Origin: Antedon bifida
Taxonomy: Eukaryota > Echinodermata > Crinoidea > Comatulida > Antedonidae
DNA: 64,000 nucleotides
Direction: 5' to 3'
Assembly (NCBI GenBank): GCA_963402885.1
Contig: OY727101.1
Location: 17,274,417-17,338,416 of the forward strand
Shown here piece by piece: positions 32,401-40,590 of the stretch; position 1 is the first letter of the stretch, and every line of letters starts with the position of its first letter. The position numbers were made by a program, and so were the translations under genes. A model generated the notes under the pieces. It searched no databases. It was not told the origin of the DNA and was given only the letters and a program-made list of their open reading frames with translations.

Positions 32401-33424
32401 CCCAGAAAGACTTTTCTGATAATATACTTGAAAGAATGTCTGGTTCCGTAATCAAGTCAATATGTCGATGAAAATAATCGACGAAGGCGCATAGTACAAT
32501 AAAGGAGTTACTGGAGTTTTTACCATTTGAGAACAGCATCTTCTGAAGTCTTGTCCACATGGTTAACACTTTCTCATCGGGTGTTCTAACCATTTTAAGA
32601 ATCTTTGGTATAAAAACAGTAGCAATCTGTCCACACACCCAATCTTCAGCGTTTTTAATGACGTTAAGCAATTCAATGAAACATCTATCGAGCCAATCTT
32701 TATCATAATCATGTGATTCAGTCGAAGGTGTTACGCATTTATTATTTGAGATACTTTCAAAAACAGTATTTAAAATTTCAAGTGTTGGATAAATTGGAAT
32801 ATTATTATCGGATGAAGAAAAGGACATTGTTGTATTTTCTGTTAATTTCTGTTCTTCTGCGTATGCTTTTAGTGAGGCAATGCATGCGTCATAAATGATA
32901 GACCTTGTTTGTGGTTTACTGCACATGCTCAGACAAGTTAGGCAAAGTTCACAGGCAGCATGAAAAATGTCTAACTTTTTTGTACATGATGATCCAGATT
33001 TATCGGAAAAAAATTCAACATTTTTTTCTAAAGCAATGGATCTACTAAAAACGGGGTAACAAATTTCACCAATTATCTTTTTTATTAATAATTGGAACTT
33101 GTCGTCAACTGATGCACCATCCTTTTCAGTAGACATATTATTTTCTAGGCCTAAACTACCTGACCTTTGGCAACACACGTACCCTGGCGAAGCATTGCAG
33201 TTTGTCGAGTTCTCTCCTCCGACCACCAACGAATTCCCAGATCTAGGCCTAGCCAACACATCTTTGACTAGCGTATTAAGAGCATTAAAGCATTCTAAAA
33301 TACAAATCTGATCATCCTGGCTGGATGATATAACATTAATTGTGTAATCTACAAGTTTATTTACAAGATCTGCATTTTCAATATTAATATAATCAGTAAA
33401 AAACTTATACATTACAGAAGACAT
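20445..33424 (-). CDS. TARBP1: TARBP1, SPOUT tRNA 2'-O-methyltransferase
   Basis: Twenty-four exons, 5' to 3': 32174-33424, 31820-31889, 31155-31303, 30743-30896, 30149-30281, 29634-29820, 29120-29310, 28764-28933, 28371-28465, 27928-28056, 27062-27421, 26201-26377, 25266-25456, 24670-24741, 24399-24522, 23857-24126, 23426-23521, 23083-23270, 22696-22765, 22301-22493, 21895-22074, 21321-21445, 20846-20982 and 20445-20598. All phases close, giving 1,621 aa, equal to human TARBP1. Residues 1 to about 1430 are helical-repeat-like and poorly conserved. The last 180 form the SpoU/SPOUT methyltransferase with its knotted AdoMet site: [26 protein letters not shown] and [24 protein letters not shown]1 forms Gm18 on tRNA, the job of yeast Trm3. 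The start at 33424 ([10 protein letters not shown] at -3) is the first ATG; no ATG precedes it in frame. Intron 4 has a GC donor. Confidence 0.96.
22840..22955. mobile_element. Family B copy in TARBP1 intron
   Basis: GAACCCTTTCCTTTGAACAC at the left and GTGTCCCCTTAATAGTGATT at the right, imperfect inverted ends, with GGGGACACTCTG inside. Confidence 0.65.
23575..23700. mobile_element. Relic of the CTGTATCTCC foldback family (family E)
   Basis: TATATCTCCACATATGGCAG, GTATTTGTCCAGTATTA and an inverted-looking TACCAAGAATTGACTATA. It resembles elements at 33826-34026 and 61940-62130 (for example ACACATGTGTTTCACAAGTG). Confidence 0.45.
24139..24255. mobile_element. Family A MITE, left end missing, TARBP1 intron
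   Basis: Two AAATATGGTAGTG repeats, CATGCACATCACATTTTTTT and GAGAGTGTAGACAGAGCTTA. The left terminus is lost and the copy begins about 10 bp from the exon 23857-24126 acceptor. Confidence 0.85.
25625..25700 (-). mobile_element. tRNA-like SINE head
   Basis: The minus strand reads GGTTGTGATGCTTGGCTGCC, then CCAAGGGTCC and a B-box GGGTTCAAGTCGTG. The anticodon stem CTTGG/CCAAG with a GCC-containing loop resembles tRNA-Gly, but acceptor-stem pairing is not evident, so this is probably a tRNA-derived repeat. Confidence 0.45.
25930..26070 (+). mobile_element. tRNA-derived SINE, second copy of the 7.2 kb family
   Basis: ACCCAGGCTAGTAATCTGGA, a B-box GAGTTTGAGTCTCACC, and the tail AAAAGTACAAAATTACTTCA...CATTTGACAA match the copy at 7160-7330 throughout. 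It runs straight into a family A MITE. Confidence 0.7.
26073..26192. mobile_element. Family A MITE, left end missing, TARBP1 intron
   Basis: AACTTTATGTGACAAAAAAT, an ATATACGGACATGATATCAT core and TTTGATAGTGTAAACAGAGC. It ends 9 bp from the donor of exon 26201-26377. Confidence 0.88.
30316..30625 (+). mobile_element. tRNA-derived SINE with (ATT)n tail
   Basis: The head GGCGCAGTGTGTTGGATGTT, the B-box-like GTGGTTTGAATCCCACTC and the body CTTGTATCCTTAGGCAAGAC and CTCTCCACCCAGGTGT are followed by a 3' part GCGCATTGAGAGCTTGCTTA...TATATAAAAATGAAC and ATTATTATTATTATT. A second copy lies at 39868-40068, so it is a dispersed family. It inserts antisense to TARBP1 in intron 4. Confidence 0.85.
30945..31030. 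mobile_element. Family B fragment
   Basis: GTAGAACACCTATTAAGATG, ACAAAAGTGTCCCTCTAATG and TAAATACAGTAGGAG: a short, decayed copy in a TARBP1 intron. Confidence 0.6.
31527..31783. mobile_element. MITE with palindromic termini (GATACGGTACCGTATC)
   Basis: Left end AAAGATACGGTACCGTATCC and right end GGATACGGTGCCGTATCTTT. The ends are inverted repeats of each other and each is itself nearly palindromic. The 257 bp element is non-coding and lies in TARBP1 intron 2. Confidence 0.82.
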
Positions 33425-33724
33425 GTTGTTTGAGTTGCACCATGTGCCGTCATGCAATCATTCATGCATGACGTGCAGAAGTTTTTATTATGTATGGCAC
33501 GCCATTTATGTCAAAATGTTTGCAGAGTGGTGTTACGACACCGTCTTTGGTCCGCTACCTCTGGTGAGCGAAGGTTCAGTTTTACGCAAATAGATAAATA
33601 AATAAGTGGAATTTTAGGAGTAAAATACATAATCTCAACTCATACTAGTAGTAGGTCATGTCTACTACCGGTACTGTAATTGAATATGGCTAAAAACAGT
33701 TTTTATTACCTTTATATTTTTCAG
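33425..33724. promoter_or_regulatory. TARBP1 upstream region, shared with truncated GMF copy
   Basis: The 300 bp between the TARBP1 start codon and exon 3 of the first GMF copy. TARBP1's promoter must lie at least partly here. On the plus strand it holds a candidate alternative first exon (33494-33563) ending at a CTCTG/GTGAGC donor. The final 40 bp (GGCTAAAAACAG...TTTTTCAG) matches intron 2 of the intact GMF gene. Confidence 0.45.
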
Positions 33725-35331
33725 TAAAAATAGAAGTGGATACACAAACGATAAAGAAAGAAAAGACAGTTGAGGTAAACTGAATTGTTCTGATCAAAGT
33801 TGCAATGAATTGGATGACTACAATATCCCGATTCCCAGTGCTGTATCTCCTCCTATCTATTTCCGAAGTATCAGAATATTTTGGAAATACAGCATCTCAT
33901 GTGGTGCCTGTATCGTGTAAGGTTAGGTTAAGGGTTACTTAGATACATGTGAAACACATGTGATGTTGTATTACCAAATATTCCTATTATACTTCGGAGA
34001 TGGATACAGTACCGAGAATCGGCTGCAATAATATCACGATACTATGTTATTGTAGTGTTTTGTTATTCTTTTCAGGATGTGTTACCGGAAGATATCCACA
34101 AGGAATTACCAGCGCAAGAACCTAGATATGTTGTATACAAATACACGATGAGCCATGAGGATGGCAGAACTTCTTACCCATTGATATTCCTATTTATTAG
34201 TCCTTCTGGTAAACTTAGTATACTGCCTAAATTCTTTACTGATTAAAGCTTGGTTCCCACTAGCGACGCAACGTAAGAAAATGCCCTTCCAATAATTGTG
34301 TTTCCCCCGCCTGCGTGAAATCAAACCTGCGATGTTTGCTTTAAGCGTGGTTCCCACTAGAACGCAACGCAGCGTTGTATTGACGCAAAGTGATGTATTG
34401 CGTAATCACAAGTGGGAACCGACGACGCAACAATGCTGCAAAAATCGTTTGATTTCACGCAGGCGGGGGCAAACACAATTATTAGAAGGGTATTTTCGTA
34501 CGTTGCGTAGGTTGCGTTACGTTGCGTCGGTAGTGGGAACCACGCTTTACATAGGCCTATACAATCTAGATTATTTTACATAATTAAAATTTAATTAAAT
34601 TATCATTAAATGTTCATTCGTTTATATTATGTCAACAGGTTGTGAACCAGTGATTCAAATGATGTATGCAGGATCTAAATATAGTATTGTGAATGCAGGT
34701 GGCTTTACAAAGGTTAGCATTGTTAAGCTCTATACTGTCTACACTATGTACCCAAATACGGTAGTGATATCCCCGAATATGGTAGTGATATGACAACTGC
34801 TTTTACAAATAATACAAATACCGATTTCGATAAGCAATATTAAAGCATGGATCCCACTAGAACGCAACGCAACCCAGCGACGTATCGCAGGTTTCAGTTC
34901 ACGCAGGCGAGGACAAACACAATTATTGCATGGAAGTGCATTTTCTTACGTTGCGTAGGTTTCCGTCACTAGTGAGAACCAAGCTTTAGGCCAATTAACA
35001 CAGACGAGCGGTAACTGTAATAAAAATATAGAATCTGTGTTCTTCATGACCATTTACACAGATACAGATTCTACGTGGGACAAGCTACGCGGTTTCCGCT
35101 CACCGTTACCGCTCGTCTGTGTAAATTTGCCTTTATATAGGTATATAATTATAGTGCATTACTTTAATAGATAAACTAAAAAACTACATTGTAAATATAA
35201 TAAAGAAGTCATTGATATCAAATAGCAACATTTGGTTAAATCTGTAATCATTTTTGTTATAGGAGTTTGAACTCCGATCTATTGAAGAATTCACCGAAGA
35301 ATGGTTGTTGAAGCAGCTTAAGGGACAGTAG
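33725..35331 (+). CDS. GMF: Glia maturation factor copy A, exons 3-6 only
   Basis: Four exons with GMF phases: 33725-33774, 34076-34208, 34639-34712 and 35263-35331. They encode KIEVDTQ, then [38 protein letters not shown] and EFELRSIEEFTEEW, ending LKGQ. GMF has an ADF/cofilin fold and binds Arp2/3 to debranch actin; QPRYVVY-, QMMYAGSK- and [12 protein letters not shown] motifs are diagnostic. The frame is open and splice sites are good, but the usual exons 1-2 (about 33 codons) are absent upstream, where TARBP1 begins. Either this is a 5'-truncated duplicate, or it uses a new first exon: 33494-33563 has an open frame, a GTGAGC donor and the matching phase 1. Introns 4 and 5 are full of foldback repeats. 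Confidence 0.85.
33826..34026. mobile_element. Foldback element, family E (GTGCTGTATCTCC ends)
   Basis: CCCGATTCCCAGTGCTGTAT at the left and GGATACAGTACCGAGAATCG at the right are imperfect inverted repeats. The interior has AATACAGCATCTCATGTGGT and GTGTAAGGTTAGGTTAAGGG. It lies in intron 3 of GMF copy A; a relative is at 61940-62130. Confidence 0.65.
34247..34551. mobile_element. GTTCCCACTAG foldback (family D), composite copy
   Basis: It starts AAGCTTGGTTCCCACTAGCG and ends GTAGTGGGAACCACGCTTTA. A second AAGCGTGGTTCCCACTAGAA terminus at about 34344 shows one element inserted next to or into another. The interior contains direct runs of GACGCAACG- and GTTGCGTTACG-type sequence. Confidence 0.88.
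34724..34795. mobile_element. Family A MITE fragment
   Basis: TTAAGCTCTATACTGTCTAC, then two GGTAGTGATAT repeats. The right half is missing. Confidence 0.75.
34849..34989. mobile_element. Family D foldback copy
   Basis: AAGCATGGATCCCACTAGAA at the left and CACTAGTGAGAACCAAGCTT at the right. The interior has CACGCAGGCGAGGACAAACA. Confidence 0.85.
34989..35131. mobile_element. Separate MITE, ACACAGACGAGCGGTAAC termini
   Basis: ACACAGACGAGCGGTAAC on the left and GTTACCGCTCGTCTGTGT on the right are perfect 18 bp inverted repeats, with weaker matching outward (GGCCAATTA against TAAATTTGCC). It directly abuts a family D element in intron 5 of GMF copy A. Confidence 0.85.
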
Positions 35332-35461
35332 CGGGATTTGTGAAGTGAGATTATATTTTGAGGTGATTAGAAAACCTAATCTAGATCAACAGAATTCATT
35401 ACAAATGAAACCAAGTACTTTTCTCACGATTATCATTCAATGTATACGTGAACCCTAAATT

Positions 35462-35635
35462 AGCGTGGTTCCCACTAGCGACGCAACCTACGCAACGTAA
35501 GAAAATGCCCTTCCAATAATTGTGTTTGCCCGCCTGCGTGAAATCAAACCTGTGATATTTACAGCACTGTTGCGTCGTCGGTTTCCACGTGTGATTACGT
35601 CGTTGTGTTGCGTTCTAGTGTGAACCACGCTTTAC
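35462..35635. mobile_element. Family D foldback copy
   Basis: TAGCGTGGTTCCCACTAGCG at the left and TCTAGTGTGAACCACGCTTT at the right, 130 bp after the GMF copy A stop. Confidence 0.87.
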
Positions 35636-36676
35636 ATGTACTAAGAATATATTTTGCGACGACTTTTAGGACCTTAGTTAATTATGTTTAGAATTTAAAA
35701 TCTTGGATAATAAGCTTACTAATACATCTTGGATAATACTTACTAATAAATGAATTCGATAAAGAAAGGATATATTTTCTGTTTTTGTTCTGAATATGTT
35801 TAAAGCCTTGTTTTCGCAGCCAAAAACAAAATCATCGGTTAATTTTTTAACCAATAAAATGCGTACGATCAGTTATTACCAAAACAACCAGACGCCCAAT
35901 CACAACGCAACAATTTGTCCTCCAGGTCAAAGGTTAAAAATTATCGCACTTATCCAATATTAAGTATCCCATTTGTATGAGATAATTATCGGTTAATTTT
36001 TCTCGACTGGAATTGGTTAGGATGTTTTGAGGAACAAAATATCTCAACTTAAATAATGTGCCTACTTTTTTTTCTTGCATCTTGACAAACTATGAATATG
36101 ATTTTTCCAAAATTGATCAAATTTTACTGCAACAAACAAGACTTAATCTACTTTGATTAGGCCTACATTATCTCCATTATACAGAGGTCCAATTTTGTTT
36201 AAAATGTTTCTTCGGTTTTGAAAAATATACAGTTATTTTAATTATTAATAATTTTTTTTTTATCTTATGTGGGCTCATCCCACTTTTATTTCCATACATA
36301 TTATGTTCCTATCTCTTTACATATATTTTTCTCAAACACATTTCATTTCAATACACTATAGGCCTACATATTATTATTTTAACCATGTTTGTTTTCACCA
36401 TCTGTCTACATACACTTTTTTTTTTAAGAGTTTTGTTCATTTGTTTAATTATTAATTATTAATAGTTAATGACCTCAATGGTTTTCATGTGTATCTCTTG
36501 CACTGTTGTCTGTGAGGCTGCTTCTGATACAACAATATTCAAAATTTAAACCGTTGCGTTTTAAGCTGCATGCGAGTAGTCGTGACGATTTTGGGACGAG
36601 CAGGAGGTTTTAGACAAACTGACCCCTTCCCACCACTAACACAACTTGTAACTTCAACAACACTTCTAACAATTAA

Positions 36677-37373
36677 ATGGTAAGTACCGTAAGTTGTACT
36701 ATTATAATGTCTGCATACGTCTGGTTTCGAAAATTAGCATGACAAATATAGCTGTTTATTGCATATACATGGCTGCAGTCGCGTGCGCAAATTTGAGTTA
36801 GTGTTTACCGACCGACCGACATAGTGAGCTGTAGAGTCGCGTTGCACGCGACTAAAATCAAATAGGACAGAGTCCTATAGATCTGACCATGGAGTTAAGT
36901 TAGTACCTCCATGATCTGATCCTACGACATGGTTATACTTAAGACCATCGAGTTGAGTTTGATTAAGTTATAAAGCGTGGTTCCCACAAGGACGCTACGC
37001 AACGACGTATTGACGCAAAGTGATGTATTGCGTAATCACAAGTGGGAACCGACGACGCAACAGCGCTGCATAAATCGCAGGTTTGATTTCACGCAGGCGG
37101 GGAAAAACACAATGATTGGAAGAGGGCACTTTCTTACGTTGCGTAGATTGTGTTACGTTGCGTCGCTAGTGGGAACCACGCTTTAGCACCAAACCAACCA
37201 CAACCGACATCGTACAATTATTATTATTGTGCATTAAAGATTATATCGGTAACAATGAAATATTAACCTTTATTTTCAGGCGACAGTAACAGTATGTATT
37301 GGTTCTGAGGTATTAGCGGACTTCAACAAGTTTCGTATGAACGTCGTAAAAGCTATTAATACCTGTATGATAT
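36677..37373 (+). CDS. GMF: Glia maturation factor copy B, exons 1-2 only
   Basis: Exon 1 contributes only the ATG (36677-36679, followed by GTAAGTACCG). Exon 2 (37280-37373, 94 nt) encodes ATVTVCIGSEVLADFNKFRM and ends TCMI in phase 1, matching the first 32 residues of GMF (known family start: -VCDV-, -KLRKFR-). The initiator codon alone in exon 1 is also seen in the intact copy and is typical of ADF/cofilin-family genes. No forward exons 3-6 follow; instead an inverted exon 3 sits at 37923-37975. It could supply an alternative 5' end by splicing to exon 3 of the intact gene (39426), since phases agree. It could also be a relic. Confidence 0.78.
36972..37187. mobile_element. Family D foldback copy in GMF copy B intron 1
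   Basis: AAGCGTGGTTCCCACAAGGA at the left and GCTAGTGGGAACCACGCTTT at the right, a 215 bp near-complete copy. Confidence 0.9.
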
Positions 37374-37420
37374 GTAAGTAGCAAGTTTTGTATGTAGAAA
37401 ATGAGAGGAGACAATATTTT

Positions 37421-37680
37421 AAGCTTGGTTCCCACTAGATACGCAACGTAACGCAACCTACGCAACGTAAAGCGTGGTTCCCACTAGCGACGCAACCTAC
37501 GCAACGTTAGAAAATGCCCTTCCAATAATTGTGTTTGCCCCCGCCTGCGTGAAATCAAACCTGCGATTTTTGCAGCAATGTTGCATCGTCGCAACGCGTC
37601 GGTTCCCACTTATGATTACGCAATACATATAACTTCGCTGCGTTACGTTGCGTTGCGTTCTAGTGGGAACCAAGCATTAC
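37421..37680. mobile_element. Family D foldback, nested copies
   Basis: AAGCTTGGTTCCCACTAGAT, then a second left end AAAGCGTGGTTCCCACTAGC about 48 bp later, and the right end TTCTAGTGGGAACCAAGCAT. It begins 48 bp after exon 2 of GMF copy B. Confidence 0.88.
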
Positions 37681-37711
37681 TGAGCACACCGTACCGTGAT
37701 ATAGCGTATCC

Positions 37712-37862
37712 GGACAACCACCCCCTGGACAACTACCCCTAAAGACAATCACCCCCTAACTAGGACAATTACGGCCCCTAGGACAATTACCCTCTAGGAC
37801 AACTAGCCCCCAGACAACTACCCCTCTAGGACAACTACCACTCGGACAACTACTGTAGTCCA
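37712..37862 (+). repeat. Minisatellite, GGACAACTACCCCCT unit
   Basis: About nine imperfect copies of a 14-17 bp unit (GGACAACTACCCC, GGACAATTACC, GGACAACTAGCCCC) between GMF copy B exon 2 and the inverted exon 3. Confidence 0.88.
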
Positions 37863-37922
37863 ATTGCATTTTCCACTTTGATGATCTCTACGAAAATATA
37901 TTAACGAGATTTCATATTTTAC

Positions 37923-37975
37923 CTTAAGCGTCTTTTCGGTCTTTAACACTAGCTGTGTATCCATTTCTATTTTTA
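37923..37975 (-). pseudogene. Inverted orphan GMF exon 3
   Basis: On the minus strand, TTTTTTTTCAG is followed by a 53 nt exon encoding KIEMDTQLVLKTEKTLK, then GTAAAATATG. It matches exon 3 of copies A and C but is one codon longer. The flanking intron also matches (TGTGGCTAAAAACAGTTTTT upstream on the minus strand). It points against the surrounding GMF exons, so it cannot join them. Confidence 0.82.
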
Positions 37976-38092
37976 CTGAAAAAAAACCAAAAAATCATTA
38001 ATGATAAAAACTGTTTTTAGCCACATTCAACATCACTGTATAATGTTTAAAACTGGAACGCGACGCAGCGACGTATCGACACAAAGGGCTCA

Positions 38093-38266
38093 TAAAGCTT
38101 GGTTCCCACTAGAACGTAACGCAAGGACGTAAACGCAACGCAAGCGTTTTAACCAATGACAAGCGAAGTTATAGACAGTTAGCAATCACAAGCGAATAAG
38201 CCATCGCTTGTGATTGGTCAATACGTCCTTGCGTTACGTTAGTGGGAACCAAGCTTTAGTGGGAAC
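38093..38266. mobile_element. Family D foldback copy, variant
   Basis: AAGCTTGGTTCCCACTAGAA and TTAGTGGGAACCAAGCTTTA ends. The interior GTTTTAACCAATGACAAGCG and GCTTGTGATTGGTCAATACG is shared with the next copy and differs from other family D members. Confidence 0.88.
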
Positions 38267-38328
38267 CGACGACGCAATAGAGTGCTGCAAACATCACAGA
38301 ACACAATTTTTTGAAGGGCATTTTCTTA

Positions 38329-38508
38329 AGCTTGGTTCCCACTAGAACGTAACGTAAGGACGTAAACGCAACGCAAGCGTTTTAACCAATGACAAGCGAA
38401 GTTATAGACAGTTAGCAATCACAAGCGAATAAGCCATCGCTTGTAATTGGTCAATTCACTTGCGTTGCGTTACGTCCTTGTCTTGCGTCGCTAGTGGGTT
38501 GTTTTTAA
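38329..38508. mobile_element. Family D foldback copy, variant
   Basis: TTAAGCTTGGTTCCCACTAG at the left and TCGCTAGTGGG at the right (truncated). It is nearly identical to 38093-38266 over about 130 bp, so one probably copied recently. Confidence 0.87.
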
Positions 38509-38657
38509 ATGTGCCGGCAATCAGGTCATAGGTCAAAGTCATTCGTGCGTGTTAATTTAGACAGTACACTTTTGTCACTTCCTGCTTTTGTATTTTTAGT
38601 TCAATCCTCGATCGCCGCCCAATATAAATTTCTTCTTTCCCCTTTAACTTTTGGAAA

Positions 38658-40395
38658 ATGGTAAGTTTCTAGGGGCCTAGGGCCGATCGAGTCTCTTTCT
38701 CAGTTTTGATTATGTCATTTTAATAGACCTAGGCCTAGGCCTATCTATGAAGGCCGGACTGTCTCATTCTGTGTGTCTCATTATATTGTCTGTCGGAATC
38801 TGATAATGGGCAGTTCATGGAGGTATAAAACAGTTGAGTTCCTAAACAGTAACACAGCAGCTGTTTATTGAATTTATAGAGTTCTGGGCACAAACTGGGT
38901 TTCATATGATTTGGTGTTAACTAACAAACAAACAATGAACATAGGCTAAATTTCACAGTTTTGAACATTGAGAGAAACCGCGGACGCAAAACTTTATTAA
39001 TGAAAGGGATGATCAATATAATACAGATGACTGAAGGGTTTTTAGTAGTAGTTTGTTGTTGAGATTACATTTGTCAGGGTTACCTAGCAAATAAAAAGAC
39101 GCTGGTGAGAAATCCAAGTATCATACCATTAATATATATATTTCACAGTTTTGAACATGCTTATTAATTATACAGTCTAATACCGTTAGCATTAATAATG
39201 AAATATTATAACCTATTTATTTTCAGTCGTCGGAACTTAAAGTATGTGAAATTGATTCTGAATTATTAGAGAACGTGAAGACGTTACGTCTCAAAAGAAA
39301 CCCAAATAATGAATGTATGATATGTAAGTATACTGTGTTGAGAAAACAGTTCAGTTTTAGAGACATGTATACTAATCCTATATAGTGTTGAATGTGGCTA
39401 AAAACTACTGATTTTTGTTTTTCAGTAAAAATAGATGTGGGTACACAAACAGTAAAGATTGATGAAACATTTGAGGTAAAATCTGTTTATAAACAATGTA
39501 AAATGAATGACCCAATAATGTAAAATGAATGACCCAATAATGTGTAATGAATGACCCAATAATGTATAATATGAATGACCCAATAATGTGTAATGACGAA
39601 ATAATGTATAAAATTGTAATTGCATGAGTGCAATAGGACTGTATATGAACCCTGCTGCATTTATTTGACTATTTTTAGCAATTTATTAACTTATCATCGT
39701 GTTTGTTTGTTTTCAGGATGTGTTACCAGAAGATATACAGGAGGAATTACCAGCGCATCAACCTAGATATGTTGTGTACAGCTACAAGTTGAAGCACGAC
39801 GATGGCAGAATTTCCTACCCCTTTATATTCATATTCATTAGTCCTTCAGGTAAACTACTACTACTATGAGGGCGTGTAGCGCAGTGTGTTGGACATTGAA
39901 TTATTAATCGTGAGATCGTGGTTCCAATCCAACTCTCGCCGCATTGCTTGTATCCTTAGGCAAGATACTTTACTTACATTTGCCTCTCTCCACCCAGGTG
40001 TATAAAATGGGTACCGGTTAGATCAAGGCACAACTTTGCACTGATTACTAGCTGTATTATTATGGGAATAATTTTGGTTTATACATTGCATATTAAAATC
40101 TATAACTAATTTATTTTGGCAACAGGTGGTAAACCAGAGCTTCAAATGATGTATGCAGGATCTAAACTAAGTATTGTGAACGCGTGTGGCTTTACAAAGG
40201 TTAGCACTGTCAGGATTATGTAAAACAGACATTTTTCTTCTATGATTTACAGTAGTAAAGTGATAAAATAGCAGCATTTGTGTATAAAAATTTTCTTTGT
40301 ATACTGATTTTTTTTTGTTATAGGTGTTTGAGCTCCGATCTGTGGAAGAATTCACAGAAGAATGGTTGAAGAAAAAGCTTAGTTTCTTCCGATAA
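38658..40395 (+). CDS. GMF: Glia maturation factor, complete gene (copy C)
   Basis: Six exons: 38658-38660 (ATG only), 39227-39323, 39426-39475, 39717-39849, 40126-40199 and 40324-40395. All phases close, giving 142 aa, the same as human GMFB. It has the single ADF-homology domain of GMF, with [13 protein letters not shown] at the start, [48 protein letters not shown] and [18 protein letters not shown] at the end. GMF binds Arp2/3 complex, blocks branch nucleation and promotes debranching of actin. AATAAA follows at about 40626. Introns 1 and 4 carry a 165 bp repeat and a SINE. The neighbour CNIH1 is also its neighbour in human. Confidence 0.96.
38968..39140 (+). repeat. Direct repeat 1 flanking GMF exons 2-6
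   Basis: GAGAGAAACCGCGGACGCAA through AGACGCTGGTGAGAAA and ATACCATTAATATATA, in GMF intron 1. It matches 40423-40590 over about 165 bp in the same orientation. Confidence 0.88.
39507..39612 (+). repeat. Tandem repeat, about 22 bp unit
   Basis: Four to five copies of GAATGACCCAATAATGTGTA in GMF intron 3. Confidence 0.93.
39868..40068 (+). mobile_element. tRNA-derived SINE, second copy of the 30.3 kb family
   Basis: GTAGCGCAGTGTGTTGGACA, GTGGTTCCAATCCAACTC, CTTGTATCCTTAGGCAAGAT and CTCTCCACCCAGGTGT match 30316-30625. The 3' third and the (ATT)n tail are missing. It sits in GMF intron 4. Confidence 0.85.
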
Positions 40396-40422
40396 TCTAT
40401 CACACCTCTGGCACAGGTCACC

Positions 40423-40590
40423 ACGAGAGAAACCGCGGATGCAAAACTTTATAATGAAAGGGATGTCAATACAGTAAATGGATAACTGAAGGATTTTCAG
40501 AAGTGGGTGGTTGATATTACATTTGTCCGGGTTACCTAGCAAATTAAAAGACGCTGGTGAGAAATAAGTATCATACCATTAATATATAAC
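40423..40590 (+). repeat. Direct repeat 2, just after the GMF stop codon
   Basis: GAGAGAAACCGCGGATGCAA through AGACGCTGGTGAGAAATAAG and ATACCATTAATATATA, about 30 bp after the GMF stop, so transcribed in the 3' UTR. Confidence 0.88.

Noticed and set aside
34296-34583. 95-codon plus-strand frame in GMF intron 4
   Set aside because: It translates a family D foldback element; a near-identical peptide appears at 36977-37186 for the same reason.
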